DNA of 64,000 nucleotides from Acidobacteriota bacterium. GTDB taxonomy: Bacteria > Acidobacteriota > Blastocatellia > Pyrinomonadales > Pyrinomonadaceae. Position 1 is the first letter of the stretch, and each line of letters starts with the position of its first letter. The notes under the pieces were generated by a model, which saw nothing but the letters and a program-made list of their open reading frames with translations, did not search any database and was not told the origin of the DNA. The stretch covers positions 31,488-95,487 of the forward strand of contig QHXN01000070.1 of the NCBI GenBank assembly GCA_003222975.1, written 5' to 3'. Below, one piece after another: positions 33,120 to 44,076 of this stretch. The translations under genes were made by a program, and so were the position numbers.

Positions 33120-34223
33120 TCAAACTGCGTGATACGCGTGGCGCATGTCTGCCAGCTCCGCCACGGCGTCGGAGACGAGCGCGCCCATCTCGGCGGTGCC
33201 GACTATGCACCTGCCTTTGCCGCCCCGCAAGTCCGCGGTGCGGTAGCCCGCTTCGAGCACGCCGCGCACCGCGGCCTCAACGTCCTGCGCCTCCTGTTCG
33301 AGCCGCGCCGTGTGGCGCAAGAGAAGCGCCGCCGAGGCAATCGCGCCGAGCGGGTTGGCAATATCGCGCCCGGCGATGTCCGGCGCGGAGCCGTGCACCG
33401 GCTCGTAGATGTCAACGTGGCCTCCGACGCTCGCCGAGGCGAGCATGCCGAGCGAGCCGGCGATGACGGCGGCCTCGTCCGAGAGGATGTCGCCGAAGAG
33501 GTTCTCGGTCAGGACGACATCGAACCCGCGGGGATTCGTCATCAGGTGCATCGCGCAGGCGTCAACGTACATGTGCTCGACCGCGACTTCCGGGTACTCG
33601 CGCGCGACGCGCGAGACCACCTCGCGCCAGAGCCTCGACGTTTCGAGGACGTTCGCCTTGTCCACGGAGGTCAGCTTGTTTCGCCGACCACGCGCCGCCT
33701 CGAAGGCCACGCGCGCGACGCGCTCGACCTCAACGTCGGTGTAGCGCATCGTGTTGAAGGCCGACGCGCCATCTTCCTCAGTCCCGCGCGGCTCGCCGAA
33801 GTAGAGGCCGCCCGTGAGTTCGCGGACGATGAGCACGTCCGAGCCGCGCACGACCTCTTCGCGCAGGGGCGAGCACTCGGCAGTCGCTTCGTGGCAGACG
33901 ACCGGGCGCAGGTTCGCGAAGGCTCCGGCGGCGCTCCTGAGCGCGAGCAGTCCGGCTTCGGGCCGCAGGCTGGCGGCGAGTCCGTCGTACTGCGAAGAGC
34001 CGACCGCGCCCAAAAGAACCGCGTCGCTTGCCAGGCACGCGTCGAGCGTCGCGCGCGGCAGAGGGCTTCCCGCCTGCTCTATTCCAGCGCCGCCGACGGG
34101 CCGTTCGTCGAAGGCGAACTCGTGGCCGTAAGCGTCGGCGACCGTGCAGAGAACGCGCACGGCCTCCGCCGTCACCTCCGGCCCGACGCCGTCGCCGGGC
34201 AAAATAGTAATGTTCAGTCTCAT
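33120..34223 (-). CDS. leuB: 3-isopropylmalate dehydrogenase
   Basis: A 367-residue LeuB, which oxidises and decarboxylates 3-isopropylmalate with NAD. Marks: [19 protein letters not shown] at the start, the substrate-binding [33 protein letters not shown], metal-binding [15 protein letters not shown] block (here [19 protein letters not shown]) and [12 protein letters not shown] near the end. Length is normal. It lies between leuA and leuC on the minus strand. ENLFGD replaces the common SNLFGD, a tolerated variant as far as I can judge. Confidence 0.95.
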   Translation of the reverse strand: MRLNITILPGDGVGPEVTAEAVRVLCTVADAYGHEFAFDERPVGGAGIEQAGSPLPRATLDACLASDAVLLGAVGSSQYDGLAASLRPEAGLLALRSAAGAFANLRPVVCHEATAECSPLREEVVRGSDVLIVRELTGGLYFGEPRGTEEDGASAFNTMRYTDVEVERVARVAFEAARGRRNKLTSVDKANVLETSRLWREVVSRVAREYPEVAVEHMYVDACAMHLMTNPRGFDVVLTENLFGDILSDEAAVIAGSLGMLASASVGGHVDIYEPVHGSAPDIAGRDIANPLGAIASAALLLRHTARLEQEAQDVEAAVRGVLEAGYRTADLRGGKGRCIVGTAEMGALVSDAVAELADMRHAYHAV

Positions 34224-34250
34224 TTCAACTTCCCGCGTTTAGCAAAGTAT

Positions 34251-34298
34251 CGGCCACCGACTCTCAGCCGCGTCGCGCGCGCCGAGGGCCGATGGCCG
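34251..34298. repeat. Weak heptamer-type inverted repeat
   Basis: CGGCCACCGACTCTC (about 34251-34265) pairs with GAGGGCCGATGGCCG (about 34284-34298) with three mismatches. It lies in the leuA-leuB gap and has the same arrangement as the stronger elements, but is more decayed. Confidence 0.45.
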
Positions 34299-34316
34299 TT
34301 TAATTCTGAAGAGCAG

Positions 34317-35543
<1,227 letters not shown>

Positions 35544-35664
35544 GGGTGTCGCCTCGAAGGAAACGACATCCTAGAGGACGGGGGAGGGAAAACTCAAAGT
35601 TAAAATTTTTATGGCCGGATAAGTATCGCAAATGCGCCGGCGGAGTGTGCCGCGCGCAATACGT

Positions 35665-36567
35665 TTACGAAGAACTGTCCGGCGTTTGCGAGCGTTGTCG
35701 CAGCAGTTCGAGGAAGGCTGTGGCGGCGTGCGAGAGGGTCGCGCCGCGCAAGGAGGTGGCCCAGAGGACGCGTTCGTATCTCAGGCCGCGGACGGGGACT
35801 GTGGCGAGCGCGCCGCGCTCAAGCTCCTCGCCGACGCACATGCGCGGGACGAAGGCGATGCCAACCTCCCTTTGAACGAACCGCTTGATGGTCTCGATGG
35901 TGGCGAGTTCGAGGATGATGTTGAGCGGCGTGTGGTGCTCAGCAAACGCCTCGACGACCCTGTTGCGCGAGGCCGCCCGGACGTTGTGCGCGAGGAAAGA
36001 CTCCGTGCCCAGCTCTTCGAGTTCCACGAACTCGCGCGCAGCCAGATGGTGGTTCGGACTCATTATAAGGACAAGCTCGTCCTTGAGGACGGGGAACGAT
36101 TCGAGCGCGCTGTCCGGCGGCTCGAAGGCCATGAGTGCGAAGTCGAGGTTGCCGTCAATCACCTCGCGCGGGAGTTGTTGCGAGGCGTGGCGGAACATCT
36201 CGACCAGCACGTTCGGGTGTCGCTCGCGGAATTCGAGGATGAGGTCGGGCAGGAGATAGAGCGACGTGCTCTCGTTCGCGCCGATGCGAACCCTTCCGCG
36301 CTGGAGGGCGCGCACCTCGGCCACGGCCCCGCGCGCCTGGTCGCGCAGGGCGACTATCCGGCGCGCGTACTCATAGACGACGCGGCCCACGTCCGTCAGC
36401 GTCGGCGACTTCTGCGAGCGGTCTAAAAGCGACGCGCCGACCTCCTCTTCGAGGCGGCGGATCGCCAAGCTCACGGCGGGCTGCGTGCGATAGACGCGCT
36501 CCGCGGCCTTCGAGAAGCTGCCTTCTTCGACGACCTTCAGGAAGAATTCGAGCTGCGTTATCTCCAT
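35665..36567 (-). CDS. LysR-family transcriptional regulator
   Basis: A 300-residue LysR protein. The N-terminal winged helix-turn-helix reads FLKVVEEGSFSKAAERVYRT-QPAVSLAIRRLEEEVGASLL, and the effector domain (about 90-295) is of periplasmic-binding fold (GRVRIGANESTSLYLLPDLI). It lies upstream of leuA on the same strand, 121 bases before it, and 29 bases after the SDR gene. I infer that it controls the leu genes, the SDR, or both; no inverted T-N11-A site is clear enough to name. Confidence 0.92.
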   Translation of the reverse strand: MEITQLEFFLKVVEEGSFSKAAERVYRTQPAVSLAIRRLEEEVGASLLDRSQKSPTLTDVGRVVYEYARRIVALRDQARGAVAEVRALQRGRVRIGANESTSLYLLPDLILEFRERHPNVLVEMFRHASQQLPREVIDGNLDFALMAFEPPDSALESFPVLKDELVLIMSPNHHLAAREFVELEELGTESFLAHNVRAASRNRVVEAFAEHHTPLNIILELATIETIKRFVQREVGIAFVPRMCVGEELERGALATVPVRGLRYERVLWATSLRGATLSHAATAFLELLRQRSQTPDSSS

Positions 36568-36596
36568 CTCAACCCCGGCAACGCGGGACTACATTC

Positions 36597-37463
36597 TCAC
36601 TTGCTCCCCTTCGCGGGCCTCAGACGCTCGAACATCTCAAGCACCTGCTCGCGCGGCGGCTCGGTGAAAAGGTTGAACTGCCCCGCGCTCGTCAGCGACG
36701 CGCCGCCGTCGAGGTAGATCACCTCGCCGGTCAGGTACGAGCTGAGGTCGCTCAGCAGAAACACGGCGAGGTCGGTCAACTCCCTGAGTTCGCCCGCGCG
36801 GCGCAGAGGGATCAGGTTAATCATCTTCTCGGCGGCGCGCCCGTCGGGCGAAAGACGCGACCACGCGCCCTCGGTCGGGAAAGGCCCCGGCGCGATGGCG
36901 TTCAGCCGTATGCCGTAAACGCCCCACTCCGCCGCGAGCGACTTGGTGAGTGCGACGACGCCCGCCTTCGAGACCGCGCTCGGCACGAGGAAGGCGCTGC
37001 CCGGCTCGGCGTAGGTCGTCGCGATGGAGAGCACCGCGCCCTTCGTCCCGCGCTCGATCCAGCGGCGACCGCAGGCCTGCGTGGCGTAGAAAGAGCCGTA
37101 GAGGTTCGTCCTCACGATCACGTCGAAGCCGTTCGGCGTCAGCCCGGTCGTCGGCGCGAGGAAGTTGCCCGCGGCGTTGTTGACGAGCGCGTTGATGTCG
37201 CCCTGTCGTTCTTCAGCCTCCTTGACGAACGCCTCGACGCTCTCCATCTCGCGGACGTTGCACGCGACGGCCTCGGCCCGCCCGCCCGCGGCGCGTATGT
37301 CGGCGACGGTCTGCTCAAGCGGCCCCGGCCTGCGCCCGCAGACCGTGACGCTCGCGCCGAGCGAGGCGAAGCGCAAGGCCATCTCGCGGCCAAGCCCCGT
37401 GCCGCCGCCCGTGACGGCGACGTGCCGGCCTTTCAGAAGGTCGGGCTGGTACTGTTCTGGCAT
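36597..37463 (-). CDS. SDR oxidoreductase, 2,4-dienoyl-CoA reductase-like
   Basis: A 288-residue short-chain dehydrogenase from ATG 37463, which has GGAGG just upstream; a TTG at 37487 extends the frame. NAD(P)-binding TGGGTGLG (about 19-26), NNAAGNF, and the active-site segment VPSAVSKAGVVALTKSLAAEWG, where S replaces the Tyr of YxxxK. That replacement and the IRLNAIAPGPFPTEGAWSRL block are typical of 2,4-dienoyl-CoA reductases, which remove double bases in unsaturated fatty acyl-CoA breakdown. It is first in a run of minus-strand genes ahead of the LysR regulator. Confidence 0.85.
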   Translation of the reverse strand: MPEQYQPDLLKGRHVAVTGGGTGLGREMALRFASLGASVTVCGRRPGPLEQTVADIRAAGGRAEAVACNVREMESVEAFVKEAEERQGDINALVNNAAGNFLAPTTGLTPNGFDVIVRTNLYGSFYATQACGRRWIERGTKGAVLSIATTYAEPGSAFLVPSAVSKAGVVALTKSLAAEWGVYGIRLNAIAPGPFPTEGAWSRLSPDGRAAEKMINLIPLRRAGELRELTDLAVFLLSDLSSYLTGEVIYLDGGASLTSAGQFNLFTEPPREQVLEMFERLRPAKGSK

Positions 37464-37720
37464 GCGTCCTCCGAATTCAGACGGCAACTCTGCTGAACCA
37501 AACCGCGACAGCTTACCTCGTGCGTTTAAAGTCAGTCATCCTACCGACGACCGACTCGCAGTAGCGCGGAGCATAGACGAATACTGCGAAACCTTCCACC
37601 CGCGCGCGACAGGACTCGCCCGTCTGGTAGTTTCCCGCATCGTGTACGCCGATTCGTAACGGGCTAAAAAAGTGACAAATTAGTTAAGGACTTGACAATC
37701 GGGGAGGGTAGTGTCCGGCC

Positions 37721-38263
37721 ATGCGCGTTTCAAGGAGCGTGGAGAGTCCGGCGGCGGACAAGCGCGAGCACCACTACCGCGAACGCATGCGTAGCCACGG
37801 CGAGAAGTACCGGGAGTTTCACCGGCCCTCGGTCGAGCTGCTCGTCAACCTGATCTACACCTACGACGTGATCTACACGCGCCTGGCGCGCGAGGTCGAG
37901 CGCGACGGGCTTTCGGTCGCGGCCTTCAACGTGTTGATGATCCTCAGCCGCAGCGGGCGCGAGGGCTGCCCGATGCACGAGCTGGGCGAGCTGCTGCTGG
38001 TGAGCCGCGCGAACGTCACGGGGCTGGTGGGCTGCCTCGAACGGCGCGGGCTGGTCGAGCGCGCCGCGAGCCGCGACGACCGGCGCGTGCGCCTCGTGCG
38101 TCTGACGAAGGCCGGCGGGCGGCTGTTGGAAAAGATTCTGCCGCGCCACTACAGCGAGGTACGCGACGCGCTCGAAGGGATGAGCGACAGGTCGAAGGCG
38201 GACTTGTCGAGGCTTCTGACGAAGCTCCGGCGCGCGGCGCTTCAAACACCTGGCGGAGCATGA
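37721..38263 (+). CDS. MarR-family transcriptional regulator
   Basis: A 180-residue MarR protein. The winged-helix core is seen in AAFNVLMILSRSGREGCPMH, ELLLVSRANVTGLVGCLERR (recognition helix) and RAASRDDRRVRLVRLTKAGG (wing). MarR repressors are usually relieved by small molecules and sit beside efflux genes. Here it is 16 bases ahead of a TolC-like channel gene and an EmrAB-like pump, so I infer that it controls them. Upstream at about 37672-37698 the word TGACAA occurs twice with 21-base spacing in an AT-rich patch, a candidate promoter/operator. No strong ribosome binding site. Confidence 0.92.
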   Translation: MRVSRSVESPAADKREHHYRERMRSHGEKYREFHRPSVELLVNLIYTYDVIYTRLAREVERDGLSVAAFNVLMILSRSGREGCPMHELGELLLVSRANVTGLVGCLERRGLVERAASRDDRRVRLVRLTKAGGRLLEKILPRHYSEVRDALEGMSDRSKADLSRLLTKLRRAALQTPGGA

Positions 38264-38279
38264 GACGGGCGAGTGACAG

Positions 38280-39956
38280 ATGACAGCTAAAGCGAACAGG
38301 GGATGGTGTCGCGGCCGTCTTCGACCTGTGCTGTGCGCGGCCTCGCTTCTTCTGTGCGGCGCGGCGGCGGCGCAGCAAGGGCAGGGGCAGGCGCAGAGCG
38401 GGACTGGTCAGTCCGGTCAGACCGGACTGACCAGCACTACCCAGACCGGCACGGGCGGCACGGCGAGTCAGACGAACCAGGCCGGCGGCGCGAGCCGGAC
38501 GAACCAGACGGGCGACGCCTCGCGCGGGCAGTCTCAGCAGACTCAAGGGACGAACGGCACGCAGACCCAGGGCACGCCCTCACAGGGCACGCCTTCGCAG
38601 GGCGCGCCCGTGGGCGGCACGCCGACGGCGACGCAGACGGCCCCCGGCGTCAGTCTCCCAGGCAGGACGCAGATTCCGGGCGCGGCGCGCGTCGCGCAGG
38701 GGCCGAGTTCGCTCGGCCTTGAGCAGGCCATACAGCTCGCCGTCCAGAACAACCTGACGACGCTCGTCGCGCGCGAGCGCGAGCGCGAGGCCGAAGGACT
38801 CAAAGACGAGTCGCGCGCGGGCCTGCTGCCGAACGTTTCGGCCACGGCTTATCAGGCGAACCTCACGCAGAACCTCGCCGCGCTCGGCTTCCAGCCCGGC
38901 ACGTTCCCCGGCATCACGCGCACCTTCATCGGCCCCTTCAACAACTTCGACGCGCGCGCCCGCCTCGTGCAATCAATCTTCAGCCTGAGCGCGATTCGGA
39001 ATTACCAGGCGGGCAAGGCGGGCGTGCGCGTCGCCGAGTTGCAGGAGGGGCTGGCGCGCGAGCAGGTGGCGACCTTCACCGCGCTCACTTACCTCGAAGC
39101 GCTGCGCTCAGGCCGCGAGGTCGAGGCCGCGCAGGCGGACGTTGACCTGGCGCAGACGCTCCTGAAGCTCGCGCAGGATCAGCACACGGCGGGAGTCGCC
39201 ACGGGCGTTGACGTGACACGCGCCGAGACGCGCCTCGCGCGCGAGCGCGTGCGGCTCTCGCAGGCACAGACCGCCTCGGAGCAGGCCGTCTTAAATCTAC
39301 AGCGCGTCGTCGGCCTTCCGCTCGGCGCGACGCTCACGCTGACAGACCCGCTTCGATTCACGGATGAACCGCTGCCGAGTGTTGAAGCCGCCGTCACGGA
39401 GGCGGGGCAGACGAGGCCGGAGGTGCGCATCGCCGAGGCGCAGTTGAGCCTCACCGGACTTGAGCGGCGCGCGGCTCGTGCCGAGCTTCTGCCGTCGGTT
39501 GATTTCGTCGGAGACTACGGCGTGAGCGGCATCACGCCGACCAACACAGACCTGCCGACGCGTCGCGTCGCCGTGCAACTGAACGTCCCCATCTTCAACG
39601 GCGGACTCACGCGCGGTCGCATCGAGGCCGCCGCGAGCCGCGAGCGTCAGGCCGAGCTCGAACTCGGCAGCGTCCGCGGTCAGGTCGAGGAGGACGTGCG
39701 GCTCGCGTTCTCCGCGCTGAGGACTACCGCGGAGCAGGTCGCCGCGGCGGGGCAGTCGGTGACGCTCGCGCAGAGGGAGCTTGAGATGGCGCGCGACCGC
39801 TTCCGCGCGGGCGTGGGCGACAACGTCGAGGTCGTCACGGCGCAGGCGGCGCTCTCCGACGCGCGCAGCGCCGAGGTGACGGCGCTCGCGCAGTACAACG
39901 CCGCGCGCCTCAACCTTGCCGCCGCGCTCGGTCGCGCCGAGGCGTTCAGGTGGTGA
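38280..39956 (+). CDS. TolC-family outer membrane efflux channel
   Basis: A 558-residue TolC/OEP protein. Signal peptide (LCAASLLLCGAAAAQ) is followed by about 100 residues of Gln/Gly/Thr/Ser-rich sequence without obvious structure (QTGTGGTASQTNQAGG), then the two OEP repeats: LEQAIQLAVQNNLTTLVARE, coiled-coil helices, VALQLNVPIFNGGLTRGRIE and VEVVTAQAALSDARSAEVTA. It forms the outer-membrane exit duct for the EmrAB-like pump that follows. The long low-complexity insert before the barrel is unusual, since most TolC proteins begin helices right after the signal. It may also serve the ABC array, which lacks its own channel. Confidence 0.9.
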   Translation: MTAKANRGWCRGRLRPVLCAASLLLCGAAAAQQGQGQAQSGTGQSGQTGLTSTTQTGTGGTASQTNQAGGASRTNQTGDASRGQSQQTQGTNGTQTQGTPSQGTPSQGAPVGGTPTATQTAPGVSLPGRTQIPGAARVAQGPSSLGLEQAIQLAVQNNLTTLVAREREREAEGLKDESRAGLLPNVSATAYQANLTQNLAALGFQPGTFPGITRTFIGPFNNFDARARLVQSIFSLSAIRNYQAGKAGVRVAELQEGLAREQVATFTALTYLEALRSGREVEAAQADVDLAQTLLKLAQDQHTAGVATGVDVTRAETRLARERVRLSQAQTASEQAVLNLQRVVGLPLGATLTLTDPLRFTDEPLPSVEAAVTEAGQTRPEVRIAEAQLSLTGLERRAARAELLPSVDFVGDYGVSGITPTNTDLPTRRVAVQLNVPIFNGGLTRGRIEAAASRERQAELELGSVRGQVEEDVRLAFSALRTTAEQVAAAGQSVTLAQRELEMARDRFRAGVGDNVEVVTAQAALSDARSAEVTALAQYNAARLNLAAALGRAEAFRW

Positions 39957-40040
39957 GGCAGCCCGGCCCGCGTACCGTCGTGTGTCGGAGGATATTGAAA
40001 GGGTGTATGTCCGTCGTGGGAAGTCAACGGGGAGACGGTT

Positions 40041-41558
40041 ATGGCGAGGGTGACTGAAGAGCCAGGGGTCGAGGAGAGGGAAGGTATCGGGTCGCCGCCG
40101 GCGGACGCCGCGGGGGCGCGCGAGGGTCGTGTGGCGGAAGCGCGGGGCGTGGCAGGGGAGGTCGCGCCTGAGACGGAGGCTGCGGAGAGGGAAGACGCGA
40201 GCGAGTACGAGCTGCCCGAAAGGGATGAGGAGGAGCCTGCCGTCGTCGTGCGGAGGAGGCCGCTCTACAGGCGACCCGCGTTCCTCATCGTCGCGGCGCT
40301 GGTTCTCCTCGCCGCCGTCATCTTCGGCCTGCGCTACTGGGCCTACGCGCGCTCGCACGAGACGACGGACGACGCCTTCATTGACGGCCACGTCGTGCAG
40401 GTCAGCCCGAAGGTTTCGGGCTACGTTGCGAAGGTCTATGTCAAGGAGAATCAGGAGGTGAAGGAGGGCGACCTCGTCGCCGAACTCGACGCGCGCGACT
40501 ACGAGGCGCGGCTCGAACAGGCGAAGGCCGCGCTCGCCGCGGGCGAAGCGCGCGCCAGGGAGGCGCAGACCAACGTGTCTCTGACGCGCGCGACCTCGCG
40601 CGCCAACGTGCAGCAGGCTTCGGGGGTCGTCGGGCAGGCGCGCTCCGGCGTCGAGTCGGCGCGCGCGGCGGCTGCCGCCGAGCGGAGCAAGATCAGTCAG
40701 GCGGGCGCGGGCGTGGCGACGGCCCAGGCGGGCGTGGCGACGGCGCAGGCGCAGGTCGCGGCGGCAGAGGCCGAGGCCAACCGCGCCAACGCCGATGTCG
40801 AGCGCTACCAGGAGCTTTTCGCGAAGGACGAGGTCTCGCGGCAGCGTTTAGATCAGGCCATCGCGGAGGCGCGGACGGCGGCGGCCAACCTCGACGCGGC
40901 GCGCCGTCGCGTGGCCGCCGCCGAGGCGCAGGTCGCGGAGGCGCGCGCGGCTGAAGCCGCGCAGGCCGAGCAGGCGCGGCGCGCGCAGACGCAGGTCGGC
41001 GGTGCGATGGCCGGCGTCGGCGAGGCCCTGGGCCGGGCCGCGATGGCCGGGACAGGCCCGCAGCAGGTGGCGGTGAGCCAGGCGCAGGCCGAGACCGCGG
41101 GCGCGTCCATCGAGCAGTTGCGCGCTGCGGTCGAGCAGGCCGAACTCGAACTCTCTTACACGAAGCTTTACGCGCCGGAGTCGGGGCGCGTGACGCGCAA
41201 GGCGGTCGAGGAGGGCGCGCTCGTCCAGCCGGGGCAGCCTTTGTTGGCCGTCGTCAGGGGCGACGTGTGGGTGACGGCCAACTTCAAGGAGACGCAGCTT
41301 AACGACATACGCCCTGGGCAGCCCGTCGAGGTCACGGTTGACGCTTACCCCGGCAGAACTTTCAAGGCGCACGTTGACAGCATACAGATGGGCACGGGCG
41401 CGCGCTTCAGCATGATCCCGGCGGAGAACGCGACGGGCAACTACGTCAAGGTCGTCCAGCGCGTGCCGGTCAGGATCGAGTTTGAGCCGAACCAGCTCGA
41501 CCCGAATCAACAGCTCGCGCCGGGCATGTCCGTGACGCCGGAGGTGCAGGTCAGATGA
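40041..41558 (+). CDS. EmrA-like periplasmic adaptor (HlyD family)
   Basis: A 505-residue adaptor. An 80-residue acidic cytoplasmic tail precedes the membrane anchor (FLIVAALVLLAAVIFGLRYW). Then come lipoyl half VSGYVAKVYVKENQEVKEGD, a very long Ala/Gln-rich coiled coil (about 150-350), second lipoyl half LYAPESGRVTRKAVEEGALV and the barrel block NFKETQLNDIRPGQPVEVTV, diagnostic of EmrA. It connects the MFS pump to the TolC-like channel. GGGGAG lies 6 bases before the ATG. Its stop overlaps the pump start (ATGA). Confidence 0.93.
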   Translation: MARVTEEPGVEEREGIGSPPADAAGAREGRVAEARGVAGEVAPETEAAEREDASEYELPERDEEEPAVVVRRRPLYRRPAFLIVAALVLLAAVIFGLRYWAYARSHETTDDAFIDGHVVQVSPKVSGYVAKVYVKENQEVKEGDLVAELDARDYEARLEQAKAALAAGEARAREAQTNVSLTRATSRANVQQASGVVGQARSGVESARAAAAAERSKISQAGAGVATAQAGVATAQAQVAAAEAEANRANADVERYQELFAKDEVSRQRLDQAIAEARTAAANLDAARRRVAAAEAQVAEARAAEAAQAEQARRAQTQVGGAMAGVGEALGRAAMAGTGPQQVAVSQAQAETAGASIEQLRAAVEQAELELSYTKLYAPESGRVTRKAVEEGALVQPGQPLLAVVRGDVWVTANFKETQLNDIRPGQPVEVTVDAYPGRTFKAHVDSIQMGTGARFSMIPAENATGNYVKVVQRVPVRIEFEPNQLDPNQQLAPGMSVTPEVQVR

Positions 41559-43189
41559 GCGCGGCGCGCGCGCGAGGGGACTTGTCGAGGGGCGCGGGGA
41601 GCGGTCGGCCCGCGCCCATCCAGGCGTGGACGCCGAGCGTCAACCCCTGGATCATCGCCGCGTCGGTGATGCTCGCGACCTTCATGGAGGTGCTCGACAC
41701 GTCGGTCGCCAACGTCGCGCTGCCGCACATTTCGGGGAACCTCTCGGCGACGACCGACGAGTCAACGTGGGTCTTAACGAGCTACCTCGTCTCGAACGCC
41801 ATCATCCTTCCGGCGACCAACTGGCTCTCGCGCTACTTCGGGCGCAAGCGCTTCCTCATCACCTGCATCATCATCTTCACGCTCGCTTCGGCGCTCTGCG
41901 GCGCGGCGACGAGCCTCTCGATGCTCATCTTCGCCCGCGTCCTGCAAGGCGCGGGCGGCGGGGCCTTGCAGCCCATCGCGCAATCGGTCTTGTTGGAGAG
42001 CTTCCCGCCCGAAAAGCGCGGGCAGGCGATGGCGGTGTTCGGACTCGGCATCGTCGTCGCGCCGATCATCGGGCCGACGCTCGGCGGCTGGATCACGGAC
42101 AACTATTCGTGGCGCTGGATTTTCTACATCAACGTCCCCGTCGGCGCTCTGGCCGTCTTCATGGCGAACGCGTTCGTCGAAGACCCGCCCTACATCAGAG
42201 ACCAGAGGCCGGGCCGCATTGACTACGTCGGCTTCGGCCTGATGGCCGTCGGCCTGGCGACGCTCCAGCTCGTGCTCGACAAAGGGCAGGAGGAGGACTG
42301 GTTCTCTTCGCCGTTCATCACTTGGGCCGTCGTGTTCGCCGTCGTCGCGCTCGTCGCCTTCGTCGTCTGGGAGCTGCGGTCGAAGGAGCCGATAGTCAAC
42401 CTGCGCATTCTTAAAAACCGCAACTTCGCCGTCGGCACGCTGCTGATCACGTTGATGGGCGTCGTGCTCTACGGCTCGATTGCGCTGCTGCCGCTGTTCC
42501 TGCAAACGCTGATGGGCTACCCGGCGACGGCGAGCGGCATGGCCGTCAGCCCGCGCGGCTTCGGCTCCATACTCTCGATGCTCGTCGTGGGCCGCCTCGT
42601 CGGGCGCGTTGACGGGCGCTACCTCATCATGTTCGGCTTCACGGTGCTCGCCTTCTCGACCTACATGCTCGCGGGCCTCAACCTCGACATCGCGATGAGC
42701 AACGTCGTCTGGCCGAACATCATCAGCGGCTGCGCGATGGGCTTCATCTTCGTGCCGCTGACGACGATGGCGATGGGGACTCTGCCGAACGAGCAGATGG
42801 GCAACGCCTCCGGCGTCTATAACCTGATGCGCAACACCGGCGGAAGTATCGGCATCGCCGCCATGTCCACTTTGCTCTCGCGCGGCGCGCAGGTGCACCA
42901 AGCCGCAATCGCCACGCACCTGACGCCCTACGACCCGGCGTTCCAGCAGAGGATGCAGCAGTTCAAGGGCGCGGCGGGTGTGATTGGCGGCGGCCTCGGA
43001 GGTGGCGGGGGCGGGATGCCTCCGCCGCAGGCGTTGGCGTCCGTTTACGGCACGGTGCTCAGGCAGGCGATGGTGCTCTCTTTCCTCGACAACTTCCGCC
43101 TGCTCGCCTTCCTCTGCCTCCTGTGCATCCCGGCGGCGCTGCTCTTCAAGCGCGTCAGGTCGAAGGGCGGCCCCGTCGCCGCGCACTGA
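41555..43189 (+). CDS. EmrB-like drug:H+ antiporter (MFS, DHA2, 14 helices)
   Basis: A 544-residue MFS exporter. DHA2 marks: FMEVLDTSVANVALPHISGN in helix 1, TSYLVSNAIILPATNWLSRY, RVLQGAGGGALQPIAQSVLL and motif C in GLGIVVAPIIGPTLGGWITD. Fourteen membrane segments can be followed. A Gly/Pro-rich cytoplasmic loop (GGGLGGGGGGMPPPQ) lies before the last helix. With the adaptor and channel upstream it forms a tripartite pump expelling hydrophobic compounds; the MarR regulator at 37721 probably senses one of them. The four-base overlap with the adaptor indicates coupled translation. Confidence 0.94.
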   Translation: MSAARARGDLSRGAGSGRPAPIQAWTPSVNPWIIAASVMLATFMEVLDTSVANVALPHISGNLSATTDESTWVLTSYLVSNAIILPATNWLSRYFGRKRFLITCIIIFTLASALCGAATSLSMLIFARVLQGAGGGALQPIAQSVLLESFPPEKRGQAMAVFGLGIVVAPIIGPTLGGWITDNYSWRWIFYINVPVGALAVFMANAFVEDPPYIRDQRPGRIDYVGFGLMAVGLATLQLVLDKGQEEDWFSSPFITWAVVFAVVALVAFVVWELRSKEPIVNLRILKNRNFAVGTLLITLMGVVLYGSIALLPLFLQTLMGYPATASGMAVSPRGFGSILSMLVVGRLVGRVDGRYLIMFGFTVLAFSTYMLAGLNLDIAMSNVVWPNIISGCAMGFIFVPLTTMAMGTLPNEQMGNASGVYNLMRNTGGSIGIAAMSTLLSRGAQVHQAAIATHLTPYDPAFQQRMQQFKGAAGVIGGGLGGGGGGMPPPQALASVYGTVLRQAMVLSFLDNFRLLAFLCLLCIPAALLFKRVRSKGGPVAAH

Positions 43190-43230
43190 CCGGGCGGCAG
43201 GCGAGAGGTCGGGCGGGGAGATTTGATAAA

Positions 43231-44076
43231 GTGACCGGCATGAGGTTCGAGAGGAGGGCAGTTCGCGCGGCATTAACGCTCGCCCTCGTTCTATCTCTCG
43301 GCGTCGTGCCTTTGCGCGCGCGGCAGAAGTCGCGCGCGAAGACGCGGGGCAAGAAGGCTGAGGTCGCCTCGCAGTCGAAGCCGACGGCGGAGCCGGCGAG
43401 CGAACTGGCGCGGCTGCGCGCGCAGCTCGTGCAGGCGACGAAGGAGTACAAGTCGAGCCTCGAACAACTGCTCGCGCTCTACGAGGCCGACGTGAAGAGG
43501 GCCGACGAGCGGCTTGCTAAGACGAAGGAATTGTACGCGCAGGGACTCGTCGCAAAGCGCGACATGGAGAAGGACGAGGCCGCGGCGGCGGGCGCGCGCG
43601 AGAAGGTCGCCGCGTTGCAGGGGCAGTTGAAGAGCGCCGACGTGCAGATCGCCGAGACGCTGGTCGAGGCCGATGCGGAGGAGGTCGCGGCGAAGTCCGC
43701 GCCGAAGTCTCTGCCGTCGGCGCGCGGCGGCCTGATACAGACGACCGCTTACATACGCTACAACGGCGCGCGCGCGTGGTCACTGTCTGAGGCGGGCGCG
43801 GTCGAGCAGTTCTTCATGCGGAAGTTCGGTCGCGCGCTCCCCATCAGCTCGTTCGGGCAGTCGCCCGTGCACGACCGCTGGGGCTACGACCACCACAACG
43901 CGATGGACGTTGGTCTAAACCCGGAGGGCGTCGAGGGCCGCGCGCTGATGCAGTACCTGCAAGCGAGCGGCGTACCCTTCACGGCCTTCCGCTACGCCAT
44001 CCCCGGCACGGCCACGGGGCCGCACATACACGTCGGGCGGCCTTCGCACAGGATAGCTCCGAGGAGTAATGAGTGA
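43231..44076 (+). CDS. Exported coiled-coil protein with M15-like peptidase domain
   Basis: About 280 residues from GTG 43231, chosen because GGGGAG lies 10 bases before it; ATG 43240 is the alternative. A signal peptide (AALTLALVLSLGVVPLRA) leads to a Lys/Ala linker and a coiled coil (about 55-165, LARLRAQLVQATKEYKSSLE). The C-terminal domain reads YDHHNAMDVGLNPEG and GPHIHVGRP, the H/D and HxH zinc ligands of M15-type (D-Ala-D-Ala carboxypeptidase/VanY) peptidases. I infer a periplasmic zinc enzyme acting on peptidoglycan cross-links. It follows the EmrB-like gene by 41 bases and may be in the same operon; whether it helps pump assembly is unknown. Confidence 0.72.
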   Translation: MTGMRFERRAVRAALTLALVLSLGVVPLRARQKSRAKTRGKKAEVASQSKPTAEPASELARLRAQLVQATKEYKSSLEQLLALYEADVKRADERLAKTKELYAQGLVAKRDMEKDEAAAAGAREKVAALQGQLKSADVQIAETLVEADAEEVAAKSAPKSLPSARGGLIQTTAYIRYNGARAWSLSEAGAVEQFFMRKFGRALPISSFGQSPVHDRWGYDHHNAMDVGLNPEGVEGRALMQYLQASGVPFTAFRYAIPGTATGPHIHVGRPSHRIAPRSNE

